A stretch of 9,606 nucleotides of DNA from Candidatus Niyogiibacteriota bacterium (GTDB lineage: Bacteria > Patescibacteriota > Minisyncoccia > 1-14-0-10-42-19), in NCBI GenBank assembly GCA_016204155.1, contig JACQLG010000050.1, forward strand, positions 1 through 9,606, given 5' to 3'. The position numbers and the translations under genes were made by a program. Under the pieces are notes generated by a model that saw only the letters and a program-made list of their open reading frames with translations, ran no database searches and was not told where the DNA came from. Positions 1-6,587 of the stretch are shown one piece after another (within the stretch, counting starts at the first letter, position 1; each line of letters begins with the position of its first letter).

Positions 1-1122
1 ATTGAAGCGCATAAAAAAGCGCGGGGAAAGATTGAAATACGAGGGAAACTCTCTCTTACATCAAAAGAAGATCTCAGTATTGTTTATACGCCGGGGGTGG
101 CAGGTCCCTCGCGCGCAATACATGACAACCCGGAAAGCGCCAAAGATTTAACCGCGATGAAAAATAGCGTTGCGATCATTACCGACGGCAGCGCGGTTTT
201 GGGTCTTGGCGATATCGGTCCCGAAGCAGCGCTTCCCGTCATGGAAGGAAAAGCGCTTTTATTTAAAACATTCGCGGGGATTGATGCTTTCCCAATAACC
301 CTGTCCGTGCGCGAGATAGAAGATATCGTAGGCGCTATTGCGGCTATCGCACCGACATTCGGGGGTATTAATCTTGAGGATATTTCTGCGCCCCGCTGTT
401 TTGAGATAGAAAGACGTCTTGCACAAGAACTCCCTATCCCTGTTTTTCATGACGATAAAGATGGAGTTGCGATTGTTGTCCTTGCGGGTCTTATGAACAG
501 TCTCGAGGTAATACGAAAGAAAAAAGAAAATATTCGTATTGTTATTAACGGCGCTGGTGCTGCGGGGACTGGAATTTTGAAACTTCTTTCTCTATGGGGA
601 ATAAGCCGTATTTCCATTCTTGACCGGGGAGGGATTATTTCTGATGAGAGAAAAGATCTCTCTCCGCATAAAAAGGAATTTTTGCCACTGCTTGATCCGG
701 CTATAAAAAAAGGAGGGCTTGCGGATGCGCTGTCAGGCGCTGATGTATTCATCGGTGTTTCGGTCGGCGGCGTACTCCATGAAAAAGCAATACGGAATAT
801 GAATGCCGATGCGGTTGTATTTGCGCTTGCGAATCCTGACCCCGAGATCATGCCGGAAGCCGCAAAAAGGGGAGGAGCGCGGATCGTCGCAACCGGACGC
901 TCCGATTTCGTAAATCAGATCAACAACGCGCTCGTTTTCCCGGGCTTGTTCAAAGGACTCTTGGATGCGCGTTTAATCCTCGTTACCGATAGGATGAAAA
1001 TTGCTGTTGCGTCAGCGCTCGCGGGACTGATCCCGGATCCTGCCGAGGAAAAAATAATACCAGATATATTTGATATCAGAGTTGTGGACGCAGTTGCGCA
1101 AACAGTAAAGCGTTTTGCATAA
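1..1122 (+). CDS. Malic enzyme, NAD(P)-dependent (5' end outside window)
   Basis: Oxidative decarboxylation of malate to pyruvate and CO2 with reduction of NAD(P)+; cytosolic. The reading frame is open from base 1 and 373 residues are visible, so the real start lies upstream; the GTG at 97 falls inside the conserved YTPGVA motif and is not a start. Counting from base 1: the YTPGVA catalytic Tyr is Y29, the MEGKA catalytic Lys is K84, likely metal ligands are E126/D127 and D151/D152, the GAGAAG dinucleotide-binding loop is at 184-189, ANPDPE at 278-283 and a TGRSDF/NQINN segment at 298-309. Only about 10-40 N-terminal residues should be missing relative to the short bacterial/archaeal form, and there is no phosphotransacetylase extension. 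Odd points: the normally strict HDDQHGTA segment reads HDDKDGVA (150-157) and the usual SVPG reads SVGG. NAD versus NADP preference cannot be decided. A glycosyltransferase gene follows after 14 nt, probably co-transcribed. Confidence 0.93.
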   Translation: MEAHKKARGKIEIRGKLSLTSKEDLSIVYTPGVAGPSRAIHDNPESAKDLTAMKNSVAIITDGSAVLGLGDIGPEAALPVMEGKALLFKTFAGIDAFPITLSVREIEDIVGAIAAIAPTFGGINLEDISAPRCFEIERRLAQELPIPVFHDDKDGVAIVVLAGLMNSLEVIRKKKENIRIVINGAGAAGTGILKLLSLWGISRISILDRGGIISDERKDLSPHKKEFLPLLDPAIKKGGLADALSGADVFIGVSVGGVLHEKAIRNMNADAVVFALANPDPEIMPEAAKRGGARIVATGRSDFVNQINNALVFPGLFKGLLDARLILVTDRMKIAVASALAGLIPDPAEEKIIPDIFDIRVVDAVAQTVKRFA

Positions 1123-1136
1123 TAAAGGTATACGCT

Positions 1137-2384
1137 ATGAAAGCAATCCATTTGGAATCGCTTGTATTTCGGGATGTTCTCCCAAAACGTTTTGCTGACT
1201 ATGAACAGTTTTTGTCGACACGGAGAAAGAACGCCATTCTTGGGACTGCAAAAAAGATAAAAGGAAAACGCATTATTCATATTAATACTGCGCCCGAAGG
1301 CGGAGGGGTCGCGGAGCTTTTGAAAAGTTTAGTGCCGCTTGAATCGAGCGTGGGGTTAAAAAGCGAATGGTATACTATAACGGCGCCTCCGGGATATTTT
1401 ACCATGACAAAAAAAATTCATAACGCGCTGCAAAGCTCGCCTATTTCGCTCACGGATAAAGAAAAAGCCGTATACAAAGAAGTAAACCGGAATATTGCGT
1501 CCGACCTCTCTTTGCTGCCTTGCGCGGATATCTATGTTATCCACGATCCGCAGCCTGCGGCAGTTATCGCTGATTTTCATCAGGGAGCGATGATTTCGCG
1601 CATTCATATTGATCTTTCTAATCCGAATGGAGAGGTTCTCGCGTTCTTGAAGCCGTATTTCAAAAAATACGACTGTATTGTTTTTAGCATGGAAGAATTT
1701 TCTATTCCCGGCATAGATACGAAAAAAGCATTTATCCTTCCCGCAATTGATCCGTTGGTCAGAAAGAATATGCCTTTGGGGGAAGATGCGTGCCATACGA
1801 TTTTAAAAAAATTTTCCATTCATCCGAACAAGCCGCTCATAAGCCAGGTATCGCGTTTTGACCCGTGGAAAGATCCCATAGGCGTACTACAGGCGTTCTA
1901 TCATGCGAAAAATGAGATAGAATCGCTTCAGCTTATTCTTGTGGGTCCTCTTGATGTAAAGGACGATCCTGAAGCGCTTGAAATTTTTGAGCACGTAAAG
2001 AAGAATGCGAAAGGGGATCCGGACATTTTCCTTTTAACAGATACTGATGATATGTTGATCAATGCGGTGCAGACGGCATCAGATGTTGTGCTCCAGAAAT
2101 CATTAAAAGAAGGGTTTGGGCTTACGGTGACGGAAGCAATGTGGAAGGGGAAAGCGGTAGTTGCGGGGAATGTCGGTGGCATCGTAAAACAGATACGCAG
2201 CGGCAGAGATGGTTTCTTGGTGAATACGCCGTATGAAGCATCAGAGCGCATCGTTGAGATACTAAAGGATGAAAAATTAAAAACACGCCTCGGCAAGTCT
2301 GCCAAAGCGCGTGTTCGCGACAATTTTTTAATTACGCGCCATCTCCACGATCACTTGAAATTGTATGCGGAGGTAATTACATGA
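1137..2384 (+). CDS. GT4-family glycosyltransferase, TreT-like (trehalose synthase type)
   Basis: Predicted cytosolic retaining glycosyltransferase of GT-B fold, 415 aa, close to the usual TreT length (about 410). TreT makes trehalose from a nucleotide-diphosphate glucose and glucose. TreT-like signatures run the whole length: the N-terminal GGGVAE loop (55-60), HDPQP (136-140), HIDLS (157-161), SRFDPWKDP with the donor-phosphate-binding Arg/Lys (239-247), the EGFGLTVTEAMWK block carrying the E-x7-E motif (E325, E333) and GNVGGI (344-349). The acceptor is not proven; trehalose phosphorylase or another alpha-glucoside-forming GT4 enzyme are alternatives. The ATG at 1137 has a modest AAAGG at 1124-1128, 8 nt upstream, and no better start is seen. 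It lies 14 nt after the malic enzyme stop, so a two-gene transcript is likely. Its last codons contain a strong GGAGGT and its TGA stop overlaps an ATG (ATGA at 2381-2384), a coupling site with no real gene behind it. The 3' end overlaps convergent fmt by 8 bp. Confidence 0.85.
   Translation: MKAIHLESLVFRDVLPKRFADYEQFLSTRRKNAILGTAKKIKGKRIIHINTAPEGGGVAELLKSLVPLESSVGLKSEWYTITAPPGYFTMTKKIHNALQSSPISLTDKEKAVYKEVNRNIASDLSLLPCADIYVIHDPQPAAVIADFHQGAMISRIHIDLSNPNGEVLAFLKPYFKKYDCIVFSMEEFSIPGIDTKKAFILPAIDPLVRKNMPLGEDACHTILKKFSIHPNKPLISQVSRFDPWKDPIGVLQAFYHAKNEIESLQLILVGPLDVKDDPEALEIFEHVKKNAKGDPDIFLLTDTDDMLINAVQTASDVVLQKSLKEGFGLTVTEAMWKGKAVVAGNVGGIVKQIRSGRDGFLVNTPYEASERIVEILKDEKLKTRLGKSAKARVRDNFLITRHLHDHLKLYAEVIT
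2369..2383 (+). promoter_or_regulatory. Orphan Shine-Dalgarno and ATGA start site
   Basis: GGAGGT at 2369-2374 is the best Shine-Dalgarno match in the window. It is followed by 6 nt and an ATG at 2381 that overlaps the glycosyltransferase stop as ATGA, the classic translational-coupling layout. The frame that follows is open for only 82 codons, lies wholly antisense to fmt and gives a peptide without recognisable motifs. It may be a relic of a former downstream operon gene, or chance, since GGAGGT also encodes part of the Ala-Glu-Val tail of the glycosyltransferase. Confidence 0.4.
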
Positions 2385-3327
2385 GACGATTATGCGAGAT
2401 ATCTCCATATCCTCTTAAAAATTCTTTCCCGCTCATTTCTTTTTTTCCTGCAGGTTTTATTTTCAGAATAATAAGCGATTTATCCGAAGCGTTAACTTCT
2501 AAGGCGCCGTTTTCTGTGCGGAGAGCCGTTCCGGGGAGACTATCTTCGGAAATCGGATTTCCGCATTTGGCTTCGAGGATAAGCAGGCGTATTTTTTTGC
2601 TTGTGCGGGGTTGTAGCCAAAATGCGTAGGTCCCGGGCCAAGGATTCAATGCCCGAATTTTTCGTTCAATGATTTCAGCTGGTTTATTCCAATTAATATG
2701 TAAATATTCTTTTTCATTTTTTTTAGTTAATGTCGCTTCCGCATGGTTTTGTTCTTTTGGTTCAATCTCTTCATTCATCCATTTCGAGATAATTTCAACA
2801 AGCATTTCCGCCCCCAATGCCGCTAATTCTTTTTCTAATTCTTTGTAAGTATATTTTTTATTTTTCGTTTTGAGCTTTTCGCTTTTTAAAATCGGTCCAT
2901 GATCGATTTCTTTATCCGCAAGCATAATCGTTGCTCCTGGAATTTCATTTTCGAGAATAGTGGATTGGATCGGACTCGGGCCGCGTAATTTTGGCAGGAG
3001 AGATGGATGGATATTGAGCGTTCCTTTGCGAGGGATAGCAAGAATTTCTTCAGGTATTATTTTTCCGTAGGAGGCGACAACAAAGAGTTCAGGATTTTTT
3101 TGTTGGAGCGTCCTTACAGTATGCTTATCATTGAGATGTTCGGGAGTAATGACTGGAATCGCGTTTTTTTCTGCCCATTCTTTTACAGGAGTAGGTGAGA
3201 GGACGAGTTTACGTCCGTGAGGACGATCGGGAGTTGAAACAACCAAGAGGGGCCTCATATGCGAGGCCGCAAGTTTTTCTAATGCGGGGATTGCGAATGC
3301 CGATGTGCCGAAGAAAATGGTATTCAT
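2377..3327 (-). CDS. fmt: Methionyl-tRNA formyltransferase
   Basis: Transfers a formyl group from 10-formyl-tetrahydrofolate to Met-tRNAfMet, producing the initiator tRNA for translation; cytosolic. At 316 aa it has the full family length. The N-terminal Rossmann-like domain begins FFGTSAFAIPALEKL (5-19), the PDRPHGRK loop is at 33-40, and the catalytic triad is N105 and H107 in NIHPSLLPKLRG plus D142 in IDHGPIL. The C-terminal tRNA-binding OB domain (about 205-310) shows the typical LNPWPGTYAFW (227-237). Its ATG overlaps the def stop as ATGA (3324-3327), and AGGA sits 5 nt before the ATG, so translation should be coupled to def. The last residues (ISHNRLM) run into the convergent glycosyltransferase gene, overlapping by 8 bp, so no separate terminator fits between the two genes. 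Confidence 0.97.
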   Translation of the reverse strand: MNTIFFGTSAFAIPALEKLAASHMRPLLVVSTPDRPHGRKLVLSPTPVKEWAEKNAIPVITPEHLNDKHTVRTLQQKNPELFVVASYGKIIPEEILAIPRKGTLNIHPSLLPKLRGPSPIQSTILENEIPGATIMLADKEIDHGPILKSEKLKTKNKKYTYKELEKELAALGAEMLVEIISKWMNEEIEPKEQNHAEATLTKKNEKEYLHINWNKPAEIIERKIRALNPWPGTYAFWLQPRTSKKIRLLILEAKCGNPISEDSLPGTALRTENGALEVNASDKSLIILKIKPAGKKEMSGKEFLRGYGDISHNRLM

Positions 3328-3872
3328 GGAGTTCCTATTTTTTCTGATATTTCTTTCGGTGCAATTGTCGCGGTATCTATGAATAAAATACCGTTCAAGT
3401 GATCAACTTCATGCTGGAAGATCTGTGATAAGATGCCTGAAGCGCCTCGTTCAAATTGCTTCCCCTTTTCATTGAACGCGCGTATCGTTGCCTTTTCATG
3501 CCGTTCCATTATGCCGTACACCTCTGGAATGCTTAAGCATCCTTCATGTTTTATAATCTTGCCTTTTGATCTCTTGATAATCTCCGGATTAATATATACA
3601 TCTATTTTCTCCAAGGGATTTTTTTTTCGTTCTTTCACGGTTTCTTCGGAACCGGCCGTCTGCAGGAATTCTTTTTTCAGCGCTATAAATATTCTTTTTG
3701 ATATGCCGATCTGTGGGGCGGCAAGCCCGACGCCGATCGCCGTTGCGGTAAGAACTTCTGCCATTTTTTTTACTATGCCTTGTATTTCTTTTGAGGGGAT
3801 TTCTTTTTGAGGCACTTCTTTTGCCTTTGCTCGTAAGATGTTATTTTTTTCTCCTTTGAATACTATGATCAT
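3324..3872 (-). CDS. def: Peptide deformylase
   Basis: Metallohydrolase that removes the formyl group from the N-terminal methionine of nascent proteins at the ribosome. All three family motifs are present: motif 1 GVGLAAPQ (47-54), motif 2 EGCLS with metal ligand C112 (110-114) and motif 3 QHEVDH with metal ligands H154 and H158 and catalytic E155. At 182 aa it is slightly longer than the standard 165-170. The excess is a charged, Lys/Glu-rich insert of about 15-20 residues around 66-88 between motifs 1 and 2, before the conserved YINPEI. It is the first gene of a def-fmt pair, overlapping fmt by 4 bp. A near-consensus promoter lies directly upstream. No Shine-Dalgarno is visible before the ATG (the leader is A-rich), so initiation probably relies on a short unstructured leader. 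Confidence 0.97.
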   Translation of the reverse strand: MIIVFKGEKNNILRAKAKEVPQKEIPSKEIQGIVKKMAEVLTATAIGVGLAAPQIGISKRIFIALKKEFLQTAGSEETVKERKKNPLEKIDVYINPEIIKRSKGKIIKHEGCLSIPEVYGIMERHEKATIRAFNEKGKQFERGASGILSQIFQHEVDHLNGILFIDTATIAPKEISEKIGTP

Positions 3873-3895
3873 AGGATGTTTTTATTTTTTTTGAG

Positions 3896-3924
3896 ATTAT
3901 ACATACTGTAGCACATTTTTTCAA
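3896..3924 (-). promoter_or_regulatory. Sigma-70-type promoter of def-fmt
   Basis: Read on the minus strand: TTGAAA (-35, bases 3924-3919), exactly 17 nt spacer, TATAAT (-10, bases 3901-3896). The -10 is a perfect consensus and the -35 matches 5 of 6 positions. Transcription would start near 3889, giving a leader of roughly 16-17 nt before the def ATG. The -35 region overlaps the presumed -35 of the divergent ATPase promoter, so the two may compete for polymerase. Confidence 0.8.
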
Positions 3925-3947
3925 TAGATGCGCATACCAGGTATAAT
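3918..3947 (+). promoter_or_regulatory. Promoter of the ATPase operon, probably leaderless
   Basis: TATAAT (-10) lies at 3942-3947 and a weak -35 TTTTCA (4 of 6) at 3918-3923 with an 18-nt spacer. The -10 box ends exactly 7 nt before the ATG at 3955, so the expected transcription start falls on or beside the start codon and the mRNA would have no leader. There is no Shine-Dalgarno upstream of that ATG. The alternative in-frame ATG at 3928 lies upstream of the -10 box and would not be on this transcript. Confidence 0.6.
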
Positions 3948-3954
3948 AGAATGG

Positions 3955-6582
3955 ATGGAATGGTATAAAAGAACTGTAGAATCCGCGTTAACGGAATTGA
4001 AGACGGATGCGGATGCCGGTCTTTCCTCCCAAGAGGCAGAAGCCCGTCTTTCGCGCTACGGGCCCAATGTTCTGAAACAAGAAACATCATTTCGTTTTTT
4101 TGGGTTGTTATTTGACCAGATAAAAAGTCCGCTTGTTTTTATTCTTATTATTGCCGGTTTTATCTCGATCGCCATACATGAATATACCGATGCGCTTGTT
4201 ATTTTTATAGCGGTATTCATTAATACCGTCATCGGAATCTACCAGGAGGGGCGTGCCGGCAGAGCATTTGATAAGCTTCGTTCTTCCGTAAAAAAATACG
4301 CGGTCGTTCTCCGTAATGGAAAGCGGATGGAAATGAACACGGAACAGATCGTGCCCGGCGATATCGTCGTACTTGAGGCCGGATCACAGGTTCCCGCGGA
4401 TGTCCGCCTCATTATGCTAAAAGGCCTTGAAGTGAATGAGGCGATATTAACGGGAGAGTGGATGCCGCAGGAAAAAAATGCGCGGGAACTTGTAGGGGAT
4501 AACCGCATCACTGAACAAAAAAACATGGCGTTCATGGGGACGCTTATTGAGGATGGTTTTGCGAAAGGGGTTGTGGTTGCAACGGGGCAGGAGACCGAGC
4601 TCGGGAAAATAGCAGGATTCCTGAAAAACGAAAAAGAAGAATTAACGCCGTTTCAAAAAGGCGTTGGAAGGTTAGCGCGGATAGTCGGGATTATTGTCGT
4701 TGCGATCGTCATTATTATTTTTACATTGGGAGTTTTTCAAGGCGATGCTATTGCCGAAATGTTTTTAACTGCTGTTGTTATTGCTGTTGCCGCGATCCCC
4801 GAAGGGCTTCCGGTTGCCGTAACCATCATTTTGGCGATAAGCATGTCGCGGATATTAGGGAAAGGAGGGCTTGTTAAAAAACTTGTGAAAGCTGAAACGC
4901 TCGGTTCAACAACTATTATTCTTACCGACAAGACAGGAACGCTTACAAAAGGAGAGATGAAATTGCGGTATGCCATATCCGCAAATGACCTTCTCGCGGG
5001 AAAGCAGGAAGGCCAGGATTCGGATGTGCTGACCGTTGGCGTAGCAACGTCAAGCGCGTTTATTGAAAAACGAGATACGGGTTCTGCGGAGTGGATAGTC
5101 CGCGGGAAGCCGACCGATAAAGCTCTTCTTTACGCAGGAATGGAAAAGAACATAACGCTTGACGCGATACTTGAGAAAGAGGAACGCGTTGATTTTCTTC
5201 CGTTTGATTCCGAACGGCGCGTTGCCGTAGCCCTCCATAAGAATCGGGAGGGGAGCCATACCATGTATGTGACTGGAGCTCCCGAAGTTCTTATTGAGAG
5301 TTCATTTTTTCTCGGAAGCGAGGCGCATCCATTATCTGTATATGATAAACATATGATACAGAAAGCATACGACGCGTTTACGTCGGAAGGCATGCGGGTT
5401 GTAGCGGTTGCAAGGAAAATGGTCTCGTATAATGAGATTCCGAGAAAAAATAGGGGAAAACTTTTAGAAAAACTTGCCTTTACCGGACTTATCGCATTCA
5501 ATGACCCGATACGGCTTGATGTCGGCAATGCCATTGCCTCCGCGAAAGAAGCGGGTCTTCGTGCCGTACTCGTAACCGGAGATCATGCAAACACCGCACG
5601 CGCCGTTGCGCACGAAACCGGATTATCAATGGAAGAAGAAGTGATAACCGGCGAAATGCTTGAAAAGATGAATGATGAAGAAGTGCGGCAGGCCATTACT
5701 ACCCATCAGATATTTGCGCGCGTATTGCCTTCGCAGAAGCTTCGTCTTGTGCGCATGCTCCATAAAGAAAAAGAGATCGTTGCAATGACCGGAGACGGCA
5801 TAAATGATGCTCCCGCATTAACCGAGGCCGATATTGGCATTGCCGTGGGTTCAGGGACTGACGTTGCAAAAGAAGCTTCCGATCTTGTCCTCCTGCATGA
5901 CAGTTTCGGCATAATCGTAAAAGCGATAGCAGAAGGGCGCATAGTCCTTTCAAATCTTCGCAAGGTCATTACGTATGTCCTTGCGACAAATTTTTCCGAA
6001 GTGATATTGGTGAGCGCCGCATTGCTCATGAAATTTCCCTTGCCGGTCCTCCCGGTTCAAATCCTTTGGGCGAACCTTATTGAAGAGGGTTTTATGAATT
6101 TTGTTTTTGCGTTTGAAAAAGGGGACGATGTGTTGAAGGAAAAAGGAAATCAAGGAGGATCGGACAACATCATTACGCGGGAAATGTGGTTTATTATTGT
6201 CGGCGCAGGAATTATTACGAGTCTTTTGCTTGTCGTGCTTTTGTTGTATCTTTCCGCAAAGGACTATCCGATTGAAGAGATACGTACTATCCTTTTTGCG
6301 GGACTGTCGCTCGACGCGCTCTTTTTTGTATTTTCTATAAAAAACCTTAAAAAACCTCTCTGGAAAATAAATCTTGTTGATAATACATATTTGCTTTTTG
6401 CATTTTTTATAAGCGCGGTATTTCTTATTGCCGCCCTGACATTTCCGCCTCTGGAACATATATTACAGACCGTAACGCCATCATTAGGCGAATTTGTGAT
6501 GCTCGTAGGCATTGGGCTTTTTAATCTTTTAGCAATAGAGGCGGCGAAGTGGTACTATATAATAAGAAAAATGAAAATGTGA
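3955..6582 (+). CDS. Type II (Ca2+-ATPase-like) P-type cation-transporting ATPase
   Basis: Membrane pump that moves a cation using ATP via a phospho-aspartate; closest by motif to SERCA/PMCA-type calcium pumps. I chose the ATG at 3955 (875 aa) over the ATG at 3928 (884 aa): family members begin MEWYK-like, and the nine extra codons cover the promoter -10 box. Numbered from 3955: N-terminal cation-ATPase domain 1-60, M1-M2 about 56-95, actuator motif TGEW (166-169, normally TGES), M3-M4 about 241-294 with PEGLP (282-286), phosphorylation site DKTGTLT with D325, TGAPE (440-444, normally KGAPE), VTGDHANTA, hinge TGDGINDAP (612-620), M5-M10 about 667-870. Relative to SERCA ion-site residues, M4 Glu, M5 Asn (N679) and Glu (E682) and M6 Asn (N707) are kept, but M6 Thr-Asp is Glu-Glu (E710, E711). 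Ca2+ is the best guess; Mn2+ or another cation is possible. It heads an operon with an exchanger-family antiporter 5 nt downstream. Confidence 0.93.
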   Translation: MEWYKRTVESALTELKTDADAGLSSQEAEARLSRYGPNVLKQETSFRFFGLLFDQIKSPLVFILIIAGFISIAIHEYTDALVIFIAVFINTVIGIYQEGRAGRAFDKLRSSVKKYAVVLRNGKRMEMNTEQIVPGDIVVLEAGSQVPADVRLIMLKGLEVNEAILTGEWMPQEKNARELVGDNRITEQKNMAFMGTLIEDGFAKGVVVATGQETELGKIAGFLKNEKEELTPFQKGVGRLARIVGIIVVAIVIIIFTLGVFQGDAIAEMFLTAVVIAVAAIPEGLPVAVTIILAISMSRILGKGGLVKKLVKAETLGSTTIILTDKTGTLTKGEMKLRYAISANDLLAGKQEGQDSDVLTVGVATSSAFIEKRDTGSAEWIVRGKPTDKALLYAGMEKNITLDAILEKEERVDFLPFDSERRVAVALHKNREGSHTMYVTGAPEVLIESSFFLGSEAHPLSVYDKHMIQKAYDAFTSEGMRVVAVARKMVSYNEIPRKNRGKLLEKLAFTGLIAFNDPIRLDVGNAIASAKEAGLRAVLVTGDHANTARAVAHETGLSMEEEVITGEMLEKMNDEEVRQAITTHQIFARVLPSQKLRLVRMLHKEKEIVAMTGDGINDAPALTEADIGIAVGSGTDVAKEASDLVLLHDSFGIIVKAIAEGRIVLSNLRKVITYVLATNFSEVILVSAALLMKFPLPVLPVQILWANLIEEGFMNFVFAFEKGDDVLKEKGNQGGSDNIITREMWFIIVGAGIITSLLLVVLLLYLSAKDYPIEEIRTILFAGLSLDALFFVFSIKNLKKPLWKINLVDNTYLLFAFFISAVFLIAALTFPPLEHILQTVTPSLGEFVMLVGIGLFNLLAIEAAKWYYIIRKMKM

Positions 6583-6587
6583 CCGTT

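Noticed and set aside
447..851. 134-codon reading frame on the minus strand inside the malic enzyme gene
   Set aside because: It is entirely antisense to a clearly conserved coding region and shows low-complexity Ser/Pro/Arg composition and no family motif, so it is a shadow frame.
3928..3954. Upstream ATG giving a nine-residue longer ATPase
   Set aside because: These bases contain the TATAAT box, no Shine-Dalgarno precedes the ATG, and family proteins begin near the ATG at 3955.
5950..6459. 169-codon minus-strand frame inside the ATPase gene
   Set aside because: Lys/Arg/Asn-rich shadow of hydrophobic membrane-helix codons, with no domain, ribosome-binding site or promoter.
6549..6587. GTG starts at 6549 and 6579 for the antiporter
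   Set aside because: They add a charged segment encoded inside the ATPase tail with no ribosome-binding site; the ATG at 6588 precedes the first helix directly. GTG at 6579, overlapping the ATPase stop, remains a minor alternative.
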